This document shows positions 1 to 10,155 of a stretch of 64,000 nt of DNA, in pieces (the stretch's first letter is position 1; every line of letters begins with the position of its first letter). The stretch is taken from positions 4,402,001-4,466,000 of the forward strand of contig NZ_CP053748.1 in NCBI RefSeq assembly GCF_024400215.1, read 5' to 3'. Origin of the DNA: Massilia sp. erpn. GTDB lineage: Bacteria; Pseudomonadota; Gammaproteobacteria; Burkholderiales; Burkholderiaceae_D. The position numbers and the translations under genes were made by a program. The notes below the pieces were generated by a model that did not search any database, was not told the DNA's origin, and saw only the letters and a program-made list of their open reading frames with translations.

Positions 1-1041
1 GGCCCGCTCGCCAACTTCCTGCTTGCCATCCTGTTGTTTGCCGGTCTGTACATGCATGGCGTGGACGAACCTTCGACCCTGCTGGCGCCGCCGGCCGCCG
101 AGACCGTGGCCGCCATGGCCGGTATCAAGGGCGGCGACCAGGTGGTCGCCGTCAACGGCCAGCCGGTGCGCGGCTGGGGCGAGTTGCGCTGGGCGTTGAT
201 CCAGGCCGTCGTCGACAAGCAGGGCGCCCGCTTCGATCTTGAACGCCAGGGTGAAGGCCGGCGTCAGCTCGACTTGCCGGTCTCCGCATTGTCCTCCCTC
301 AGCCTGGAGGGTGACGTGCCGTCCGCGCTGGGCATTGCCGTCGCCCGTCCGCCCGCGCTGGTGGGCCGCGTGATGGCCGAAGGCGCCGGCGCGCGCGCCG
401 GCCTGCGTAGCGGCGACCTGATTCAGCGCGTCGATGGCGTGGCCGTGGCCGATGGCCTGGCCTTTATCGACGCCGTGCGCAAGGCGCCCGGCCGCAGCCT
501 GCATATCGAAGGCCAGCGCGCCGGCCAGCCCTTCGCGCTGGAGATGACGCCCGATGCCGAAACCGATGCCAAGGGTGGACAGGCTGTAACAGTCGGTAAG
601 ATCAAGGTCGAGGTGCCGATGGCGCCGGATATGATTACCGTCACTTCGACTCCGGCGCAGGCGCTGGAGAAGGCGGTGCGCAAGGTCTGGGAGACCAGCG
701 TGCTGACCGTGAAGATGATCGGCAAGATGATCACCGGCGAAGCGTCCTGGCGCAATGTCACCGGCCCGATCACGATCGCCGATTATGCGGGACAAACATC
801 GCGGATAGGCGCAGTAAGCTATCTGCAGTTCATCGCCTTCATCAGTATCAGTCTTGGGGTGATGAATTTGCTACCGATTCCTGTTCTGGATGGGGGGCAT
901 TTGCTGTATTATTCGCTGGAAGTTTTAACTGGACGCCCCGTGTCCGAGCGTTTCGCCGATCTGGCGCAGCGCCTTGGTGTGGGCTTGCTGGTGGCCTTGA
1001 TGGTGCTGGCCGTGTTCAACGATCTCGCGCGGCTGCTGTAG
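1..1041 (+). CDS. rseP: Site-2 intramembrane metalloprotease RseP, C-terminal part
   Basis: The reading frame is open from base 1, so the 5' end lies outside the window. The visible 346 residues begin in a membrane segment (GPLANFLLAILLF), continue through two PDZ domains (roughly residues 25-100 and 105-185), and end with membrane segments around the metal-ligand motif LLPIPVLDGGHL. The HExxH motif must be upstream. RseP cleaves anti-sigma factor RseA and signal peptides in the inner membrane, in the sigma-E envelope stress pathway. The gene sits just before bamA, the usual betaproteobacterial order. Confidence 0.96.
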   Translation, partial: GPLANFLLAILLFAGLYMHGVDEPSTLLAPPAAETVAAMAGIKGGDQVVAVNGQPVRGWGELRWALIQAVVDKQGARFDLERQGEGRRQLDLPVSALSSLSLEGDVPSALGIAVARPPALVGRVMAEGAGARAGLRSGDLIQRVDGVAVADGLAFIDAVRKAPGRSLHIEGQRAGQPFALEMTPDAETDAKGGQAVTVGKIKVEVPMAPDMITVTSTPAQALEKAVRKVWETSVLTVKMIGKMITGEASWRNVTGPITIADYAGQTSRIGAVSYLQFIAFISISLGVMNLLPIPVLDGGHLLYYSLEVLTGRPVSERFADLAQRLGVGLLVALMVLAVFNDLARLL

Positions 1042-1104
1042 GAGCAGGCCGGCGGCATACGTTTTGTAAATGTAGTCCAATGATTTGAGCCATTGAATTT
1101 GCCA

Positions 1105-3441
1105 ATGAAATTATATTCTGACCGCTTTGCCTTGCCTTCCTTTCGCCGCAGCCTGATCGGCGCCGCCGCTCTGGCACTCTGCTCCGGCAGTGCGCTGGCC
1201 CTTGAACCCTTTGTCGTCAAGGATATCCGCGTGGAGGGCATCCAGCGGACGGAAGCCGGCACCGTGTTCAGCTACCTGCCGGTGCGCGTGGGCGAGACCT
1301 TCACCGAAGACAAGAGCATCAGCACCATCAAGGCGCTGTATGCGACCGGTTTCTTCAAGGACGTGAAACTGGAAGCCGACGGCGACGTGCTGGTGGTGCT
1401 GGTGGAAGAGCGCCCGGCCATCGCCAAGGTCGATTTCACGGGCACCAAGGAATTCGAGAAAGACATGCTGGTCAAGGCGCTGAAGGATATCGGCGTCGGC
1501 GAAACCAAGATCTTCGACAAGGCGTCGGTGGACCGCGCCGAGCAGGAACTCAAGCGCCAATACCTGTCGCGCGGCCTGTACGGCGTGAAAGTGACCACCA
1601 CCGTCACCCCGCTGGAGCGCAACCGCGTCAGCATCACCTTCGCGGTGGACGAGGGCGAAGTCGCCAAGATCAAGCAGATCAACCTGGTGGGCAACAAGGC
1701 CTTCTCCGACAAGGAGCTGCGCGACCAGCTGGCCCTGAACACCGGCACCTGGTTCAGCTGGTACACCAAGGCCAACCAGTATTCCAAGACCAAGCTGACC
1801 GGCGACATCGAGTCGCTCAAGTCCTATTATCTGAACCGCGGTTATGTGGAGATGCAGGTTGAATCGACCCAGGTCTCGATCACCCCGGACAAGAAGGACA
1901 TCTACATCACCATCAATATCGTCGAAGGCGAGAAGTACAAGGTCTCCGACATCAAGTTCGAAGGCGAGATGTTCGGCCGCGAGGACGAGCTGCGCCAGCT
2001 GGTGCTGCTGCGCAAAGGCGATGTGTATTCGGGCGAGCGCCTGACCTCCACCAATAAGCTGATCCAGGATCGCCTGGCCACCTTCGGCTACGCCTTCGCC
2101 AACGTCAACGCCAATCCCGACATCGACCGCGAAAAGCGCGAAGTGGGTTTCACCTTCTTCGTCGATCCGGGCAAGCGCGCCTATGTGCGCCACATGAATA
2201 TCGCCGGCAACACCACCACCCGCGATGAAGTGATCCGCCGCGAATTCCGCCAGTTCGAATCGAGCTGGTACGACGCCAACCGCGTCAAGCTGACGCGCGA
2301 CCGCGTCGACCGCCTGGGCTACTTCAAGGACGTGACCATCGACACGCCGGAAGCGCAAGGCACTTCCGACCAGGTGGACGTGAACCTGACCGTGGTCGAG
2401 AAACCGACCGGCAACTTCCAGATCGGCGGTGCCTTCTCGCAAGCGGAGAAGTTCACCTTCTCGGCATCGATCCAGCAGGCCAACTTCGCCGGCTCGGGCA
2501 ATACCGTGGGCATTGAGCTGAACACCAGCAAGTACAACCGTTCGATCGCGTTCTCGCACACCAATCCTTACTTCACCGACGACGGCGTGTCGCGCAGCTA
2601 TGAAGTCTATCTGCGTACCTACCGCCCGCCGGCGATCAATATCGGCGGCTACTCGATCCGCCAGACCGGTGGCCGCATCAGCTTCGGCGTGCCGTTCTCG
2701 GAAGTCGATACCGTCTTCTTCGGTATCGGCCTGGAACACTCCCAGGTCGAAACCGACAGCAGCAGCCCGACCTTCTGGCGCACCTATTTGCGCAGCATCG
2801 GCGGCCCGGCAAACGGTATCGGTACCGCTTCGGCCAACTCGGTGCCGCTGACGGTGGCATGGCAGCGCGACAGCCGCGACAGCGCGCTGACCCCGACCAT
2901 CGGCCAGTACCAGCGCGTCAACCTGGAAGCGGACTTCATCGGCGAGTCGAAGTATGGCCGCGCGGTGTATGAATACCAGTGGTTCCGTCCCCTGTTCTCC
3001 AAGGTCACGCTGGCCCTGAAGGGCGAGCTTGGCCTGGGCCGCAGCTTCGGCAAGAAGCCTTACCCGGTCTTCAAGAACTTCTACGCCGGCGGCATCGGTT
3101 CGGTGCGCGGCTATGAAAGCTCCTCGCTCGGCATGCTGGACCCGCTTAGCCGCGACGCGCTGGGCGGTGCTTCGCGCCTGCTGATCAACTCCGAATTGCA
3201 GATGCCTTTCCCCGGCCAGGGCCAGGACCGCAGCTTGCGCTGGTTCGGCTTCCTGGATGGCGGCCAGGTTTACCGCGAGCGCGAAAAGCTGCGCATCTCG
3301 GAACTGCGCTTCTCCACCGGTCTGGGCATCAGCTGGATTTCCCCGGTCGGCCCGCTCAAGTTGAGTTATGCTAAGCCTTTGAACGCCAAGCCGGGTGATC
3401 GCCTGGAGCGCTTCCAGTTCCAGATGGGCGCAGGTTTCTAA
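1105..3441 (+). CDS. bamA: Outer membrane protein assembly factor BamA
   Basis: Central subunit of the BAM complex, which folds and inserts beta-barrel proteins into the outer membrane. The product of 778 residues has a signal peptide ending near GSALA, five POTRA domains (about residues 25-420) and an Omp85 barrel with the VRGY motif in GIGSVRGYESSSLG and a C-terminal aromatic (QMGAGF). I chose the ATG at 1105 because it gives a normal Sec signal; a TTG four codons upstream (1093) is also in frame. Length is typical. It follows rseP and precedes ompH, so envelope assembly genes are grouped. Confidence 0.97.
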   Translation: MKLYSDRFALPSFRRSLIGAAALALCSGSALALEPFVVKDIRVEGIQRTEAGTVFSYLPVRVGETFTEDKSISTIKALYATGFFKDVKLEADGDVLVVLVEERPAIAKVDFTGTKEFEKDMLVKALKDIGVGETKIFDKASVDRAEQELKRQYLSRGLYGVKVTTTVTPLERNRVSITFAVDEGEVAKIKQINLVGNKAFSDKELRDQLALNTGTWFSWYTKANQYSKTKLTGDIESLKSYYLNRGYVEMQVESTQVSITPDKKDIYITINIVEGEKYKVSDIKFEGEMFGREDELRQLVLLRKGDVYSGERLTSTNKLIQDRLATFGYAFANVNANPDIDREKREVGFTFFVDPGKRAYVRHMNIAGNTTTRDEVIRREFRQFESSWYDANRVKLTRDRVDRLGYFKDVTIDTPEAQGTSDQVDVNLTVVEKPTGNFQIGGAFSQAEKFTFSASIQQANFAGSGNTVGIELNTSKYNRSIAFSHTNPYFTDDGVSRSYEVYLRTYRPPAINIGGYSIRQTGGRISFGVPFSEVDTVFFGIGLEHSQVETDSSSPTFWRTYLRSIGGPANGIGTASANSVPLTVAWQRDSRDSALTPTIGQYQRVNLEADFIGESKYGRAVYEYQWFRPLFSKVTLALKGELGLGRSFGKKPYPVFKNFYAGGIGSVRGYESSSLGMLDPLSRDALGGASRLLINSELQMPFPGQGQDRSLRWFGFLDGGQVYREREKLRISELRFSTGLGISWISPVGPLKLSYAKPLNAKPGDRLERFQFQMGAGF

Positions 3442-3475
3442 TATCAAAGAGCAATAATAAATACTACGGAGAACC

Positions 3476-3997
3476 ATGTTGAAGACCGCTCCCGCTATGC
3501 TGACCCAGTATGTTGCCGTGTTCGCCCTGGGACTGCTGTCCCTGGCGCCGGCATATGCGCAGTCGTCCAAGATCGCCTGGCTCAGTTCCGAACGCATTTA
3601 CAATGAGTCGAAACTGGCCAAGGTGGCTGGCGACAAGCTGGCGGAAGAGTTCTCCCGGCGCGAAAAAGCGGTGCAGGATCTGGCCGTGCGCATGAAGACG
3701 GTGTCGGAAAAGCTGGAGAAGGACAATGCCACGCTGGCCGAGGCCGAGCGCGTCAAGCGGCAGAAGGAATACTTCGAACTGGAGAAGGAATTTCAGCGCC
3801 GTCAGCGCGAGTTCCGCGAAGACCTGAACCAGCGCACCAACGAGGAGCGCGCCGCCATCGCCGAGAAGGCCACGCGCATCATCAAGCAGCTGGCGCTCAC
3901 CGAAGGCTTCGACATTGTGCTGCAGGACGCTGTCTGGGCCAGCCCGCGCATCGACATTACCGACAAGGTACTGACTGCGCTGGACAAGGATAAGTAA
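3476..3997 (+). CDS. ompH: Periplasmic chaperone OmpH/Skp
   Basis: Periplasmic chaperone that holds unfolded outer membrane proteins for the BAM complex. The 173 residues have a signal peptide ending at APAYAQ and a long charged helical region (about residues 45-135, rich in EKLEKDNATLAEAERVKRQ-type heptads) that forms the Skp tentacle hairpin, then a short C-terminal beta segment (IDITDKVLTALDK). A strong GGAG ribosome site lies 7 bases before the ATG. It is 34 bases after bamA and directly before lpxD, as in most proteobacteria. Confidence 0.95.
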   Translation: MLKTAPAMLTQYVAVFALGLLSLAPAYAQSSKIAWLSSERIYNESKLAKVAGDKLAEEFSRREKAVQDLAVRMKTVSEKLEKDNATLAEAERVKRQKEYFELEKEFQRRQREFREDLNQRTNEERAAIAEKATRIIKQLALTEGFDIVLQDAVWASPRIDITDKVLTALDKDK

Positions 3998-4027
3998 ACA
4001 GTTTTTAGATTGGATTGGAACACCCCG

Positions 4028-5083
4028 ATGGGCACTCGACTAGGAGAATTGGTCGAACGCTTGGGCGGGCAGTTGGTGGGCGACCCGAACCTTGAGGTGA
4101 TCGGAATCGCGCCGTTGACGGACGCCGGCGCTTCGCACATCAGCTTTCTCAGCAACAGCAAATTCCGCTCCCAAGCCGGACAAAGCCAGGCGGCGGCCAT
4201 GATCGTGTCGGCCGCCGATGACGCCATCGTCGCCGAGCAGTTCAAGGGCGCGCGCATCGTCGTCAAGAACCCTTACGTCTACTTCGCCAGGGCGGCCCAG
4301 TATTTCGAGTCGCTGACGGCCATCGTGCCGCCGGCCGGCATCCACCCCAGCGCCGTGGTGCACGAGAGCGCGCAGGTCGACCCTAGCGCCCATATCGGCC
4401 CGCAGGTGACGGTGGAGGCGGGCGCCGTGATCGGCGCGCGCGCCGTGATCGATGCCGGCTGCTATATCGGCCGCGAGGCGGTGATCGGCGCCGACACGCA
4501 TTTCTTCGCCAACGTGACCTTCCACGCGCGCTGCCGCATCGGCCAGCGCGGCATCATCCATTCCGGCGCCGTAATCGGCACCGACGGTTTCGGCTTCGCC
4601 AACGAAGGCGGCGTGTATATCAAGATTCCGCAGGTGGGCTGCGTGGTGATCGGCGACGATGTGGACATCGGCGCCAATACCACCATCGACCGCGGCGCGC
4701 TGGCTGACACCATCATCGAAGACGGCGTCAAGCTGGACAACCAGATCCAGATCGGCCATAACTGCCATATCGGCGCGCACACGGCCATGGCCGGCTGCGT
4801 CGGCGTGGCGGGCAGCGCCAAGATCGGCAAGTACTGCACCTTCGGCGGCGCGGCCATGGTGCTGGGCCACCTGACCATTGCCGACCATGTGCATGTCTCA
4901 TCGGGCAGCATGGTCTCGCGCTCCATTCTGGAAGCGGGGCAGTACACCGGCTTCTATCCGCTGGCGAAAAACAGCGAGTGGGAAAAATCCGCCGCCATCG
5001 TGCGCAATTTGTCCGCCATGCGCGACAAGATCCGCGCGCTGGAAAAAACCATTAAAACGATAACGAATCAAGACGAATCATGA
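4028..5083 (+). CDS. lpxD: UDP-3-O-acylglucosamine N-acyltransferase LpxD
   Basis: Third step of lipid A synthesis: transfers a 3-hydroxyacyl chain from acyl-ACP to the 2-amine of UDP-3-O-acylglucosamine. The 351 residues hold an N-terminal uridine-binding domain (about 1-100), a left-handed beta helix of hexapeptide repeats (about 105-310) with the catalytic histidine region [11 protein letters not shown], and a C-terminal helix ([13 protein letters not shown]). I chose ATG 4028 because [14 protein letters not shown] matches the usual N terminus; an in-frame TTG at 4010 adds six residues. The stop overlaps fabZ by 4 bases. Confidence 0.96.
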   Translation: MGTRLGELVERLGGQLVGDPNLEVIGIAPLTDAGASHISFLSNSKFRSQAGQSQAAAMIVSAADDAIVAEQFKGARIVVKNPYVYFARAAQYFESLTAIVPPAGIHPSAVVHESAQVDPSAHIGPQVTVEAGAVIGARAVIDAGCYIGREAVIGADTHFFANVTFHARCRIGQRGIIHSGAVIGTDGFGFANEGGVYIKIPQVGCVVIGDDVDIGANTTIDRGALADTIIEDGVKLDNQIQIGHNCHIGAHTAMAGCVGVAGSAKIGKYCTFGGAAMVLGHLTIADHVHVSSGSMVSRSILEAGQYTGFYPLAKNSEWEKSAAIVRNLSAMRDKIRALEKTIKTITNQDES

Positions 5084-5562
5084 CTACTGAAAACAAGACC
5101 CTGGGCATTTGCGAAATCAAGGAATTCCTGCCGCACCGCTATCCGCTGCTGCTGGTGGACCGCGTGCTGAACTGGGAATCGGGCAAGAGCATCACCGCCA
5201 TCAAGAACGTGACCGTAAACGAGGAGTTCTTCAACGGGCACTTCCCGCACAAGCCGGTGATGCCGGGCGTGCTGATGATCGAAGCGATGGCGCAAACCGC
5301 CGCCATCCTGTCCTTCCTGACCATGAACATCAAGCCGGACGAAAATTCGGTGGTCTACTTCGTGGGCATCGACAATGCGCGCTTCAAGCGCCCGGTCGGT
5401 CCTGGCGACCAGCTGAAAATGGATGTGGAAATCCTGCGCGTTGCGCGCGGCATCTGGAAGTACAAGGCTGTCGCCACCGTGGACGGCCAGGTCGCCGTGG
5501 AAGGCGAATTGATGTGCACCATCCGTAACGCCGCCGACGCGAGCCAGCCAGCGGGGCAGTAA
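5080..5562 (+). CDS. fabZ: 3-hydroxyacyl-ACP dehydratase FabZ
   Basis: Dehydrates 3-hydroxyacyl-ACP in fatty acid elongation and competes with LpxA/LpxD for the hydroxyacyl-ACP pool. The 160-residue product has the hot-dog fold signature [19 protein letters not shown] with catalytic His54 and Glu68. It starts inside the lpxD stop (ATGA overlap) and shares one base with lpxA, so translation is probably coupled. Length is slightly above the usual 145-150 because of a short C-terminal tail. Confidence 0.96.
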   Translation: MTTENKTLGICEIKEFLPHRYPLLLVDRVLNWESGKSITAIKNVTVNEEFFNGHFPHKPVMPGVLMIEAMAQTAAILSFLTMNIKPDENSVVYFVGIDNARFKRPVGPGDQLKMDVEILRVARGIWKYKAVATVDGQVAVEGELMCTIRNAADASQPAGQ

Positions 5563-6362
5563 TGGCAACGATACACCCAAGCGCCATCGTCGATCCGAAA
5601 GCCCAGCTGGACGAGGGTGTCGAGATCGGCCCTTACTCGGTCATCGGTCCCAACGTCGTAATCGGCGCCGGCACCAAGGTCGGCCCGCATGTGGTCATCG
5701 AAGGCCACACCACCATCGGCAAGGACAACCAGTTCTTCCAGTTCTCCTCCATCGGCGCCGCGCCGCAGGACAAGAAATGGAAGGGCGAACCGACCCGCCT
5801 GGTGATCGGCGACCGCAACACCATCCGCGAGTTCTGCACCTTCAACACCGGCACCGCGCAGGACAAGGGCGTGACCACGCTCGGCAACGATAACTGGATT
5901 TCGGCCTACGTGCACCTGGCGCACGACTGCACGGTGGGCAGCAACACCATCTTCTCGAACAATGCGCAGATGGCCGGCCACGTCGAAATCGGCGACTGGG
6001 TCATCATGAGCGGTTTCGCCAATGTGCACCAGTTCTGCAAGATCGGCGCCCACGCCTTCGTCGGCATGAGCACCAGCCTGACGCAGGACGTGCCGCCCTT
6101 TGTTCTGCTGAACGGCAATCCGGCCCAGGCCCATGGCGTGAATATCGAAGGCCTGAAACGCCGCGGCTTCACGCGCGAGCAGATCAACGCCATCCGCGCC
6201 GCCTACAAGACCCTGTACCGCTCCGGCCTGACGCTGGAAGAGGCCAAGGCGGCCCTGCTGGCGCAGGAAGCCGAAGCCGATGTGGTGGCCAGCGGCGGCG
6301 ACGTCCATGTGCGCGCCATGCGCGAGTTCCTGGATACGGCAAGCCGTGGCATCGTCCGCTGA
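5562..6362 (+). CDS. lpxA: UDP-N-acetylglucosamine acyltransferase LpxA
   Basis: First step of lipid A synthesis: transfers a 3-hydroxyacyl chain from ACP to the 3-hydroxyl of UDP-GlcNAc. The 266 residues form a left-handed beta helix (about 1-190) with the catalytic segment [12 protein letters not shown] (His121 corresponds to E. coli His125) and a helical C-terminal domain with the family motif GLKRRGF. The start codon shares one base with the fabZ stop and the gene overlaps the lpxB start by 17 bases. Confidence 0.97.
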   Translation: MATIHPSAIVDPKAQLDEGVEIGPYSVIGPNVVIGAGTKVGPHVVIEGHTTIGKDNQFFQFSSIGAAPQDKKWKGEPTRLVIGDRNTIREFCTFNTGTAQDKGVTTLGNDNWISAYVHLAHDCTVGSNTIFSNNAQMAGHVEIGDWVIMSGFANVHQFCKIGAHAFVGMSTSLTQDVPPFVLLNGNPAQAHGVNIEGLKRRGFTREQINAIRAAYKTLYRSGLTLEEAKAALLAQEAEADVVASGGDVHVRAMREFLDTASRGIVR

Positions 6363-7503
6363 TCTGTCGATCGCGGTCGTCGCCGGCGAACCGTCCGGCG
6401 ACCTGCTGGCCAGCCGCCTGCTGGGCGGCCTGCGTCCGCAGCTGCCCGAGGCGCGCTTCCATGGCATCGGCGGCGCGAACATGCTGGCCCAAGGCTTCGA
6501 ATCGCACTGGCCGATGGACAAGCTGACCGTGCGCGGCCTGTTCGAAATCATTCCGCGCTACCGCGAGCTGAAAGGCATCCAGAATACGCTGTGCGAGCAG
6601 CTGCTGGCCGAAAGGCCGGCGGTCTTCATCGGCGCCGACTATCCGGGTTTTAACCTGGGGCTGGAAGCGCGCCTGAAGGCGGCCGGCATCCCCACCGTGC
6701 ACTATATCGGGCCGCAGATCTGGGCCTGGCGCGGTGGGCGCATCAAGAAAATCATCAAATCCGTTTCGCACATGCTGGTGGTGTTTCCGTTCGAGGAAGC
6801 GATCTACCAGAAGGCTGGCGTGCCGGTGACGTATGTTGGACATCCCCTGGCGGAAGTGATTCCGCTGAATCCGGACGAAGCGGGCGCGCGCCGCCAGCTT
6901 GGTCTGCCCGAGGATGCCAATGTGGTCACGCTGATGCCGGGCAGCCGCATGTCCGAACTTAAGTACAACACCGCTGCCTTTGTCGGTGCCTGCAAGCTGC
7001 TCAAGCAGCGCGACCGCTCGCTGCGCTTCATCGCGCCGATGGCGGGCGAGAAGCCGCGCCAGTATTTCCTGCAGCTGGTGACCGAAGCCGGCCTGCAGGA
7101 CGTGGAAATCACGCTGCTTGACGGCCAGTCGCACGCCGCCATCTGCGCCGCCGACGCGGTGCTGGTGGCCTCCGGCACGGCCTCGCTGGAAGTGGCGCTG
7201 TTCAAGAAGCCCATGGTCATCGCCTACAAGATGATGCGCGCTTCCTGGGAAATCATGCGCCATATGGGCTACCAGCCCTGGATCGGCCTGCCGAACATCC
7301 TGGCGCGCGAATTCCTCGTGCCGGAACTGCTGCAGAACGCCGCCAGCGCCGAAGCTCTGGCCGAAGCCATGTGGCAGCAGCTCAGCGATGCGCCGCACCG
7401 CCTGCGTCTGGCCCAGCGCTTTACCGATATGCACCACAGCCTGCTGCGCAATAGCGCGGCCGAAGGGGCGGCAGCGGTCATGAAAGTGATCAATTCAAAG
7501 TGA
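6346..7503 (+). CDS. lpxB: Lipid-A-disaccharide synthase LpxB
   Basis: Glycosyltransferase (GT19) that joins UDP-2,3-diacylglucosamine and lipid X into the lipid A disaccharide at the inner membrane face. The family N terminus [16 protein letters not shown] and the GPQIWAWR and VASGTASLE motifs are clear. The frame is open from an ATG at 6280, but the conserved domain starts right after a GTG at 6346; that start gives 385 residues, near the usual 382, and a 17-base overlap with lpxA. I therefore take GTG 6346. The stop overlaps rnhB. Confidence 0.94.
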   Translation: MASSADLSIAVVAGEPSGDLLASRLLGGLRPQLPEARFHGIGGANMLAQGFESHWPMDKLTVRGLFEIIPRYRELKGIQNTLCEQLLAERPAVFIGADYPGFNLGLEARLKAAGIPTVHYIGPQIWAWRGGRIKKIIKSVSHMLVVFPFEEAIYQKAGVPVTYVGHPLAEVIPLNPDEAGARRQLGLPEDANVVTLMPGSRMSELKYNTAAFVGACKLLKQRDRSLRFIAPMAGEKPRQYFLQLVTEAGLQDVEITLLDGQSHAAICAADAVLVASGTASLEVALFKKPMVIAYKMMRASWEIMRHMGYQPWIGLPNILAREFLVPELLQNAASAEALAEAMWQQLSDAPHRLRLAQRFTDMHHSLLRNSAAEGAAAVMKVINSK

Positions 7504-8120
7504 AGAACCAACAAAACGGCCTGTTTGACGACTTGCCGGACTCGCCCGACGAAATCATCTGCGGCGTGGACGAAGCTGGACGCGGCCCGCTGGCCGGCCC
7601 CGTATTCGCCGCCGCCGTGATCCTGCACCCGGGTCGTCCCATCGACGGCCTGCGCGATTCGAAAAAGCTGACCGAGGCCAAGCGCGACGCGCTGGCGCCG
7701 CTGATCATGCAGAACGCCGTGGCCTGGGCCATTGCCGAAGCGTCGGAAGAGGAAATCGACAAGATCAACATCCTGCAGGCCAGCATGCTGGCCATGCGGC
7801 GCGCGGTCGAGGCGCTCTCCACCGTGCCGACCCTGGCCCTGATCGACGGCAACCGCTGCCCGGTGATGAAGATCCAGTCCATTGCCATTGTCGACGGCGA
7901 CAATAAGGTGGAAGCCATTTCGGCCGCCTCCATCCTGGCCAAGACCGCGCGCGATGCGGCGTTGGTCAAGCTGCACCTGCAGTATCCGCAGTACGGCTTC
8001 GACCAGCACAAAGGCTATCCCACGGCCCTGCATCTGGAACGCCTGCAACTGCACGGCGTATCGCCGGTGCACCGCCGTTCCTATGCGCCGGTGCGCAAGG
8101 TGCTGGAGGCGCTGCGATGA
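7500..8120 (+). CDS. rnhB: Ribonuclease HII
   Basis: Cleaves RNA in RNA/DNA hybrids and single ribonucleotides in DNA. The 206 residues carry the type 2 RNase H core: [15 protein letters not shown] (Asp24, Glu25), LIDGNRC and the DxV/HKGYPT segment. It starts at GTG 7500, which overlaps the lpxB stop (GTGA). In many betaproteobacteria rnhB follows lpxB, and here its own stop overlaps the next gene by 4 bases, so the operon runs on. Confidence 0.95.
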   Translation: MKNQQNGLFDDLPDSPDEIICGVDEAGRGPLAGPVFAAAVILHPGRPIDGLRDSKKLTEAKRDALAPLIMQNAVAWAIAEASEEEIDKINILQASMLAMRRAVEALSTVPTLALIDGNRCPVMKIQSIAIVDGDNKVEAISAASILAKTARDAALVKLHLQYPQYGFDQHKGYPTALHLERLQLHGVSPVHRRSYAPVRKVLEALR

Positions 8121-8902
8121 AATCGATCACCTCGCGCGACAACGCGCAATACAAGGAACTCAAGCAGCTGGCCACCAGCTCGCAGGCGCGCCGCAAGGCC
8201 GGCCGCACCCTGCTGGATGGCGTGCACCTGTGCGAAACCTGGTTGCAGCTGCGCGGCGCGCCGGAGCAGTGCATCGTCAGCGAATCGGCGCTGCACCATC
8301 CGGAAGTGGCGGCCATCGTGATGCAGCTGCAGGCCCACCACGCCCACTGTCTGAGCCTGCCCGATGCGCTGTACAACGCCGTCAGCCAGGTTGAACATGG
8401 CGTCGGTCTGATGTTCATGGTCGAAACGCCGCAGCGCGATACCCCGGCCGCGCTGACCGTGAACGCCGTCCTGCTCGATAATCTGCAAGACCCCGGCAAC
8501 GTCGGCTCCATCCTGCGCAGCGCGGCGGCGGCCGGTATCAAGGAAGTGTATTGCAGCCCCGGCACGGCGTTCTGCTGGTCGCCCAAGGTGCTGCGCGCGG
8601 CCATGGGCGCCCACTTCGTGCTGGATATTTTCGAAAACGTCGAGCTGGCGCCGCTGCTGGAGAATGCCCGCATCGCCACCCTGGCGACCAGCGGCTACGC
8701 CAAGCAGCGCCTGTACGACGTTGACCTGCGCCAGCCGGTGGCATGGGTGCTGGGCCATGAAGGGCAGGGCGTCTCGGACGAACTGTTGTCGCTGGCGCGC
8801 CACCAGGTGGTGATTCCCCACCTCGGCAAGGTCGAGTCGCTGAACGTCGCCGCCTGCGCGGCGGTATGCTTTTTCGAGCAAGTAAGGCAAAATCAGGCTT
8901 AA
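8117..8902 (+). CDS. SpoU/TrmH-family RNA 2'-O-methyltransferase
   Basis: Probable SAM-dependent ribose methyltransferase acting on rRNA or tRNA. The 261 residues show an N-terminal RNA-binding domain (about 1-95) and the SPOUT knot with its three motifs: [28 protein letters not shown] and [15 protein letters not shown]. The target base cannot be read from sequence; it may correspond to RlmB-like or TrmH-like proteins. It is the last gene of the run of overlapping genes starting at lpxD. Confidence 0.88.
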   Translation: MKSITSRDNAQYKELKQLATSSQARRKAGRTLLDGVHLCETWLQLRGAPEQCIVSESALHHPEVAAIVMQLQAHHAHCLSLPDALYNAVSQVEHGVGLMFMVETPQRDTPAALTVNAVLLDNLQDPGNVGSILRSAAAAGIKEVYCSPGTAFCWSPKVLRAAMGAHFVLDIFENVELAPLLENARIATLATSGYAKQRLYDVDLRQPVAWVLGHEGQGVSDELLSLARHQVVIPHLGKVESLNVAACAAVCFFEQVRQNQA

Positions 8903-8933
8903 TGCCCTCGCGGCGCGCGTACAGGAGCAATCC

Positions 8934-10127
8934 ATGGATATCGCGGCTTTGCATTTTCTGGTGGCGGAAGGCGAACCGGTCCAGCGCGAGCTGCTGGCCG
9001 GCTTGCTGCGCCATATGGGCGCCGTGCGCGTCTCGGCGGTGGGCGATGGGCAGACTGCCCTGAATATGCTGGAAGGCAGCGAGCCGCCCATCAATATCGC
9101 CGTGCTGGACCTGGGCCTGCCCGGCATCGATGCGCTGGAGCTGATCCGCCGCCTGTCGGATTCCGACTGCAAGGCCGGCCTGATCGTGGTCGGCGCGCAA
9201 AGCGGCGACCTGCTGTTCTGCGTTGAAACCATGGCTTTGGCCTATGGCGTCAATCTGCTGGGCGCCCTCGGCAAGCCACTCAGCATCACCCGCCTGCAAC
9301 CACTGATCGCCAACTACACCGCGCCCGCCGTTCCGGCCAGCCCAGTGAATTTGCCATCGTTCAGCTTTGCCGATGTGGGCCGCGGCCTGCAGGCACGCGA
9401 ATTCGATCCCTTCTTCCAGCCCAAGATCGAGCTGGAGACCGGGCAGCTGAAAGGCTTGGAGATGTTCGCCCGCTGGCGCCATCCCCAGCACGGCGTACTC
9501 GGACCAGCCGCCTTTGTCGGCGTGCTGGAAGATAACCGCCGCATCGATTTCCTCGACTGGAGCATGATCGAAAAATCCGTGGCCGCCTGCCGCGCGCTGC
9601 ACGACCAGGACATCCCGCTTTCCTTCTCGGTCAACGTCGATCCGACCACGCTGGCCCATCCCCAGTTTATCCCGCAGATGACGGCCTGCCTGGAACGCCA
9701 CCGCATCCTGGCTGACTACATCACTTTCGAGATCACCGAATCGGCCGTGCTCTCGACTAACGCCCACTTCCTGGAGCGCCTGCTGCGCCTGCGGATGCTG
9801 GGTTTCGGCCTCGCCATTGACGATTACGGCACTGCGCGTTCGAATTTACAGCTACTGGCTGCCATCCCATTCTCCGAGCTGAAGATCGACCGCAGCTTTG
9901 TCGATGGCGCATCCAAAAAATGCGCCATCGGCACCGTGCTTAAATCCTGCCTGGGTCTAGCGCGCAGTCTTGACCGCCATTCCTGCGCCGTCGGCGTCGA
10001 AACCCGCCAGGACTGGGACTTCCTTCAAGGCCTGGGCTGCACCTACGCTCAGGGCTTCTACATCGCCAGTCCGATGCCGGTGGAGGCGATTCCCGCCTGG
10101 CTCGCGGACTGGCGCCACTTCTTCTGA
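8934..10127 (+). CDS. Response regulator with EAL c-di-GMP phosphodiesterase domain
   Basis: REC-EAL protein of 397 residues, an architecture like RocR/PvrR. The REC domain (about 7-122) keeps phospho-acceptor Asp59 (AVLDLGLPGID) and Lys114 (GKPL), but the N-terminal acidic pair is AE rather than DD. The EAL domain (about 150-390) has GLEMFARW in place of GxEALxRW: the metal-binding Glu176 stays, but Ala-Leu is Met-Phe. Downstream residues are kept: FEITES, IDDYGT, LKIDRSFV, VGVET, QGF. It may therefore still hydrolyse c-di-GMP. A ribosome site (GGAG) precedes the ATG. No histidine kinase is adjacent. Confidence 0.88.
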   Translation: MDIAALHFLVAEGEPVQRELLAGLLRHMGAVRVSAVGDGQTALNMLEGSEPPINIAVLDLGLPGIDALELIRRLSDSDCKAGLIVVGAQSGDLLFCVETMALAYGVNLLGALGKPLSITRLQPLIANYTAPAVPASPVNLPSFSFADVGRGLQAREFDPFFQPKIELETGQLKGLEMFARWRHPQHGVLGPAAFVGVLEDNRRIDFLDWSMIEKSVAACRALHDQDIPLSFSVNVDPTTLAHPQFIPQMTACLERHRILADYITFEITESAVLSTNAHFLERLLRLRMLGFGLAIDDYGTARSNLQLLAAIPFSELKIDRSFVDGASKKCAIGTVLKSCLGLARSLDRHSCAVGVETRQDWDFLQGLGCTYAQGFYIASPMPVEAIPAWLADWRHFF

Positions 10128-10155
10128 AACGAAAATGGCGGTGTAGAAGCAGCCC

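Noticed and set aside
1111..3597. An 828-codon open frame on the minus strand over bamA and ompH
   Set aside because: Antisense shadow of bamA; composition is Ala/Val/Asp/Gln/His-rich with no domain.
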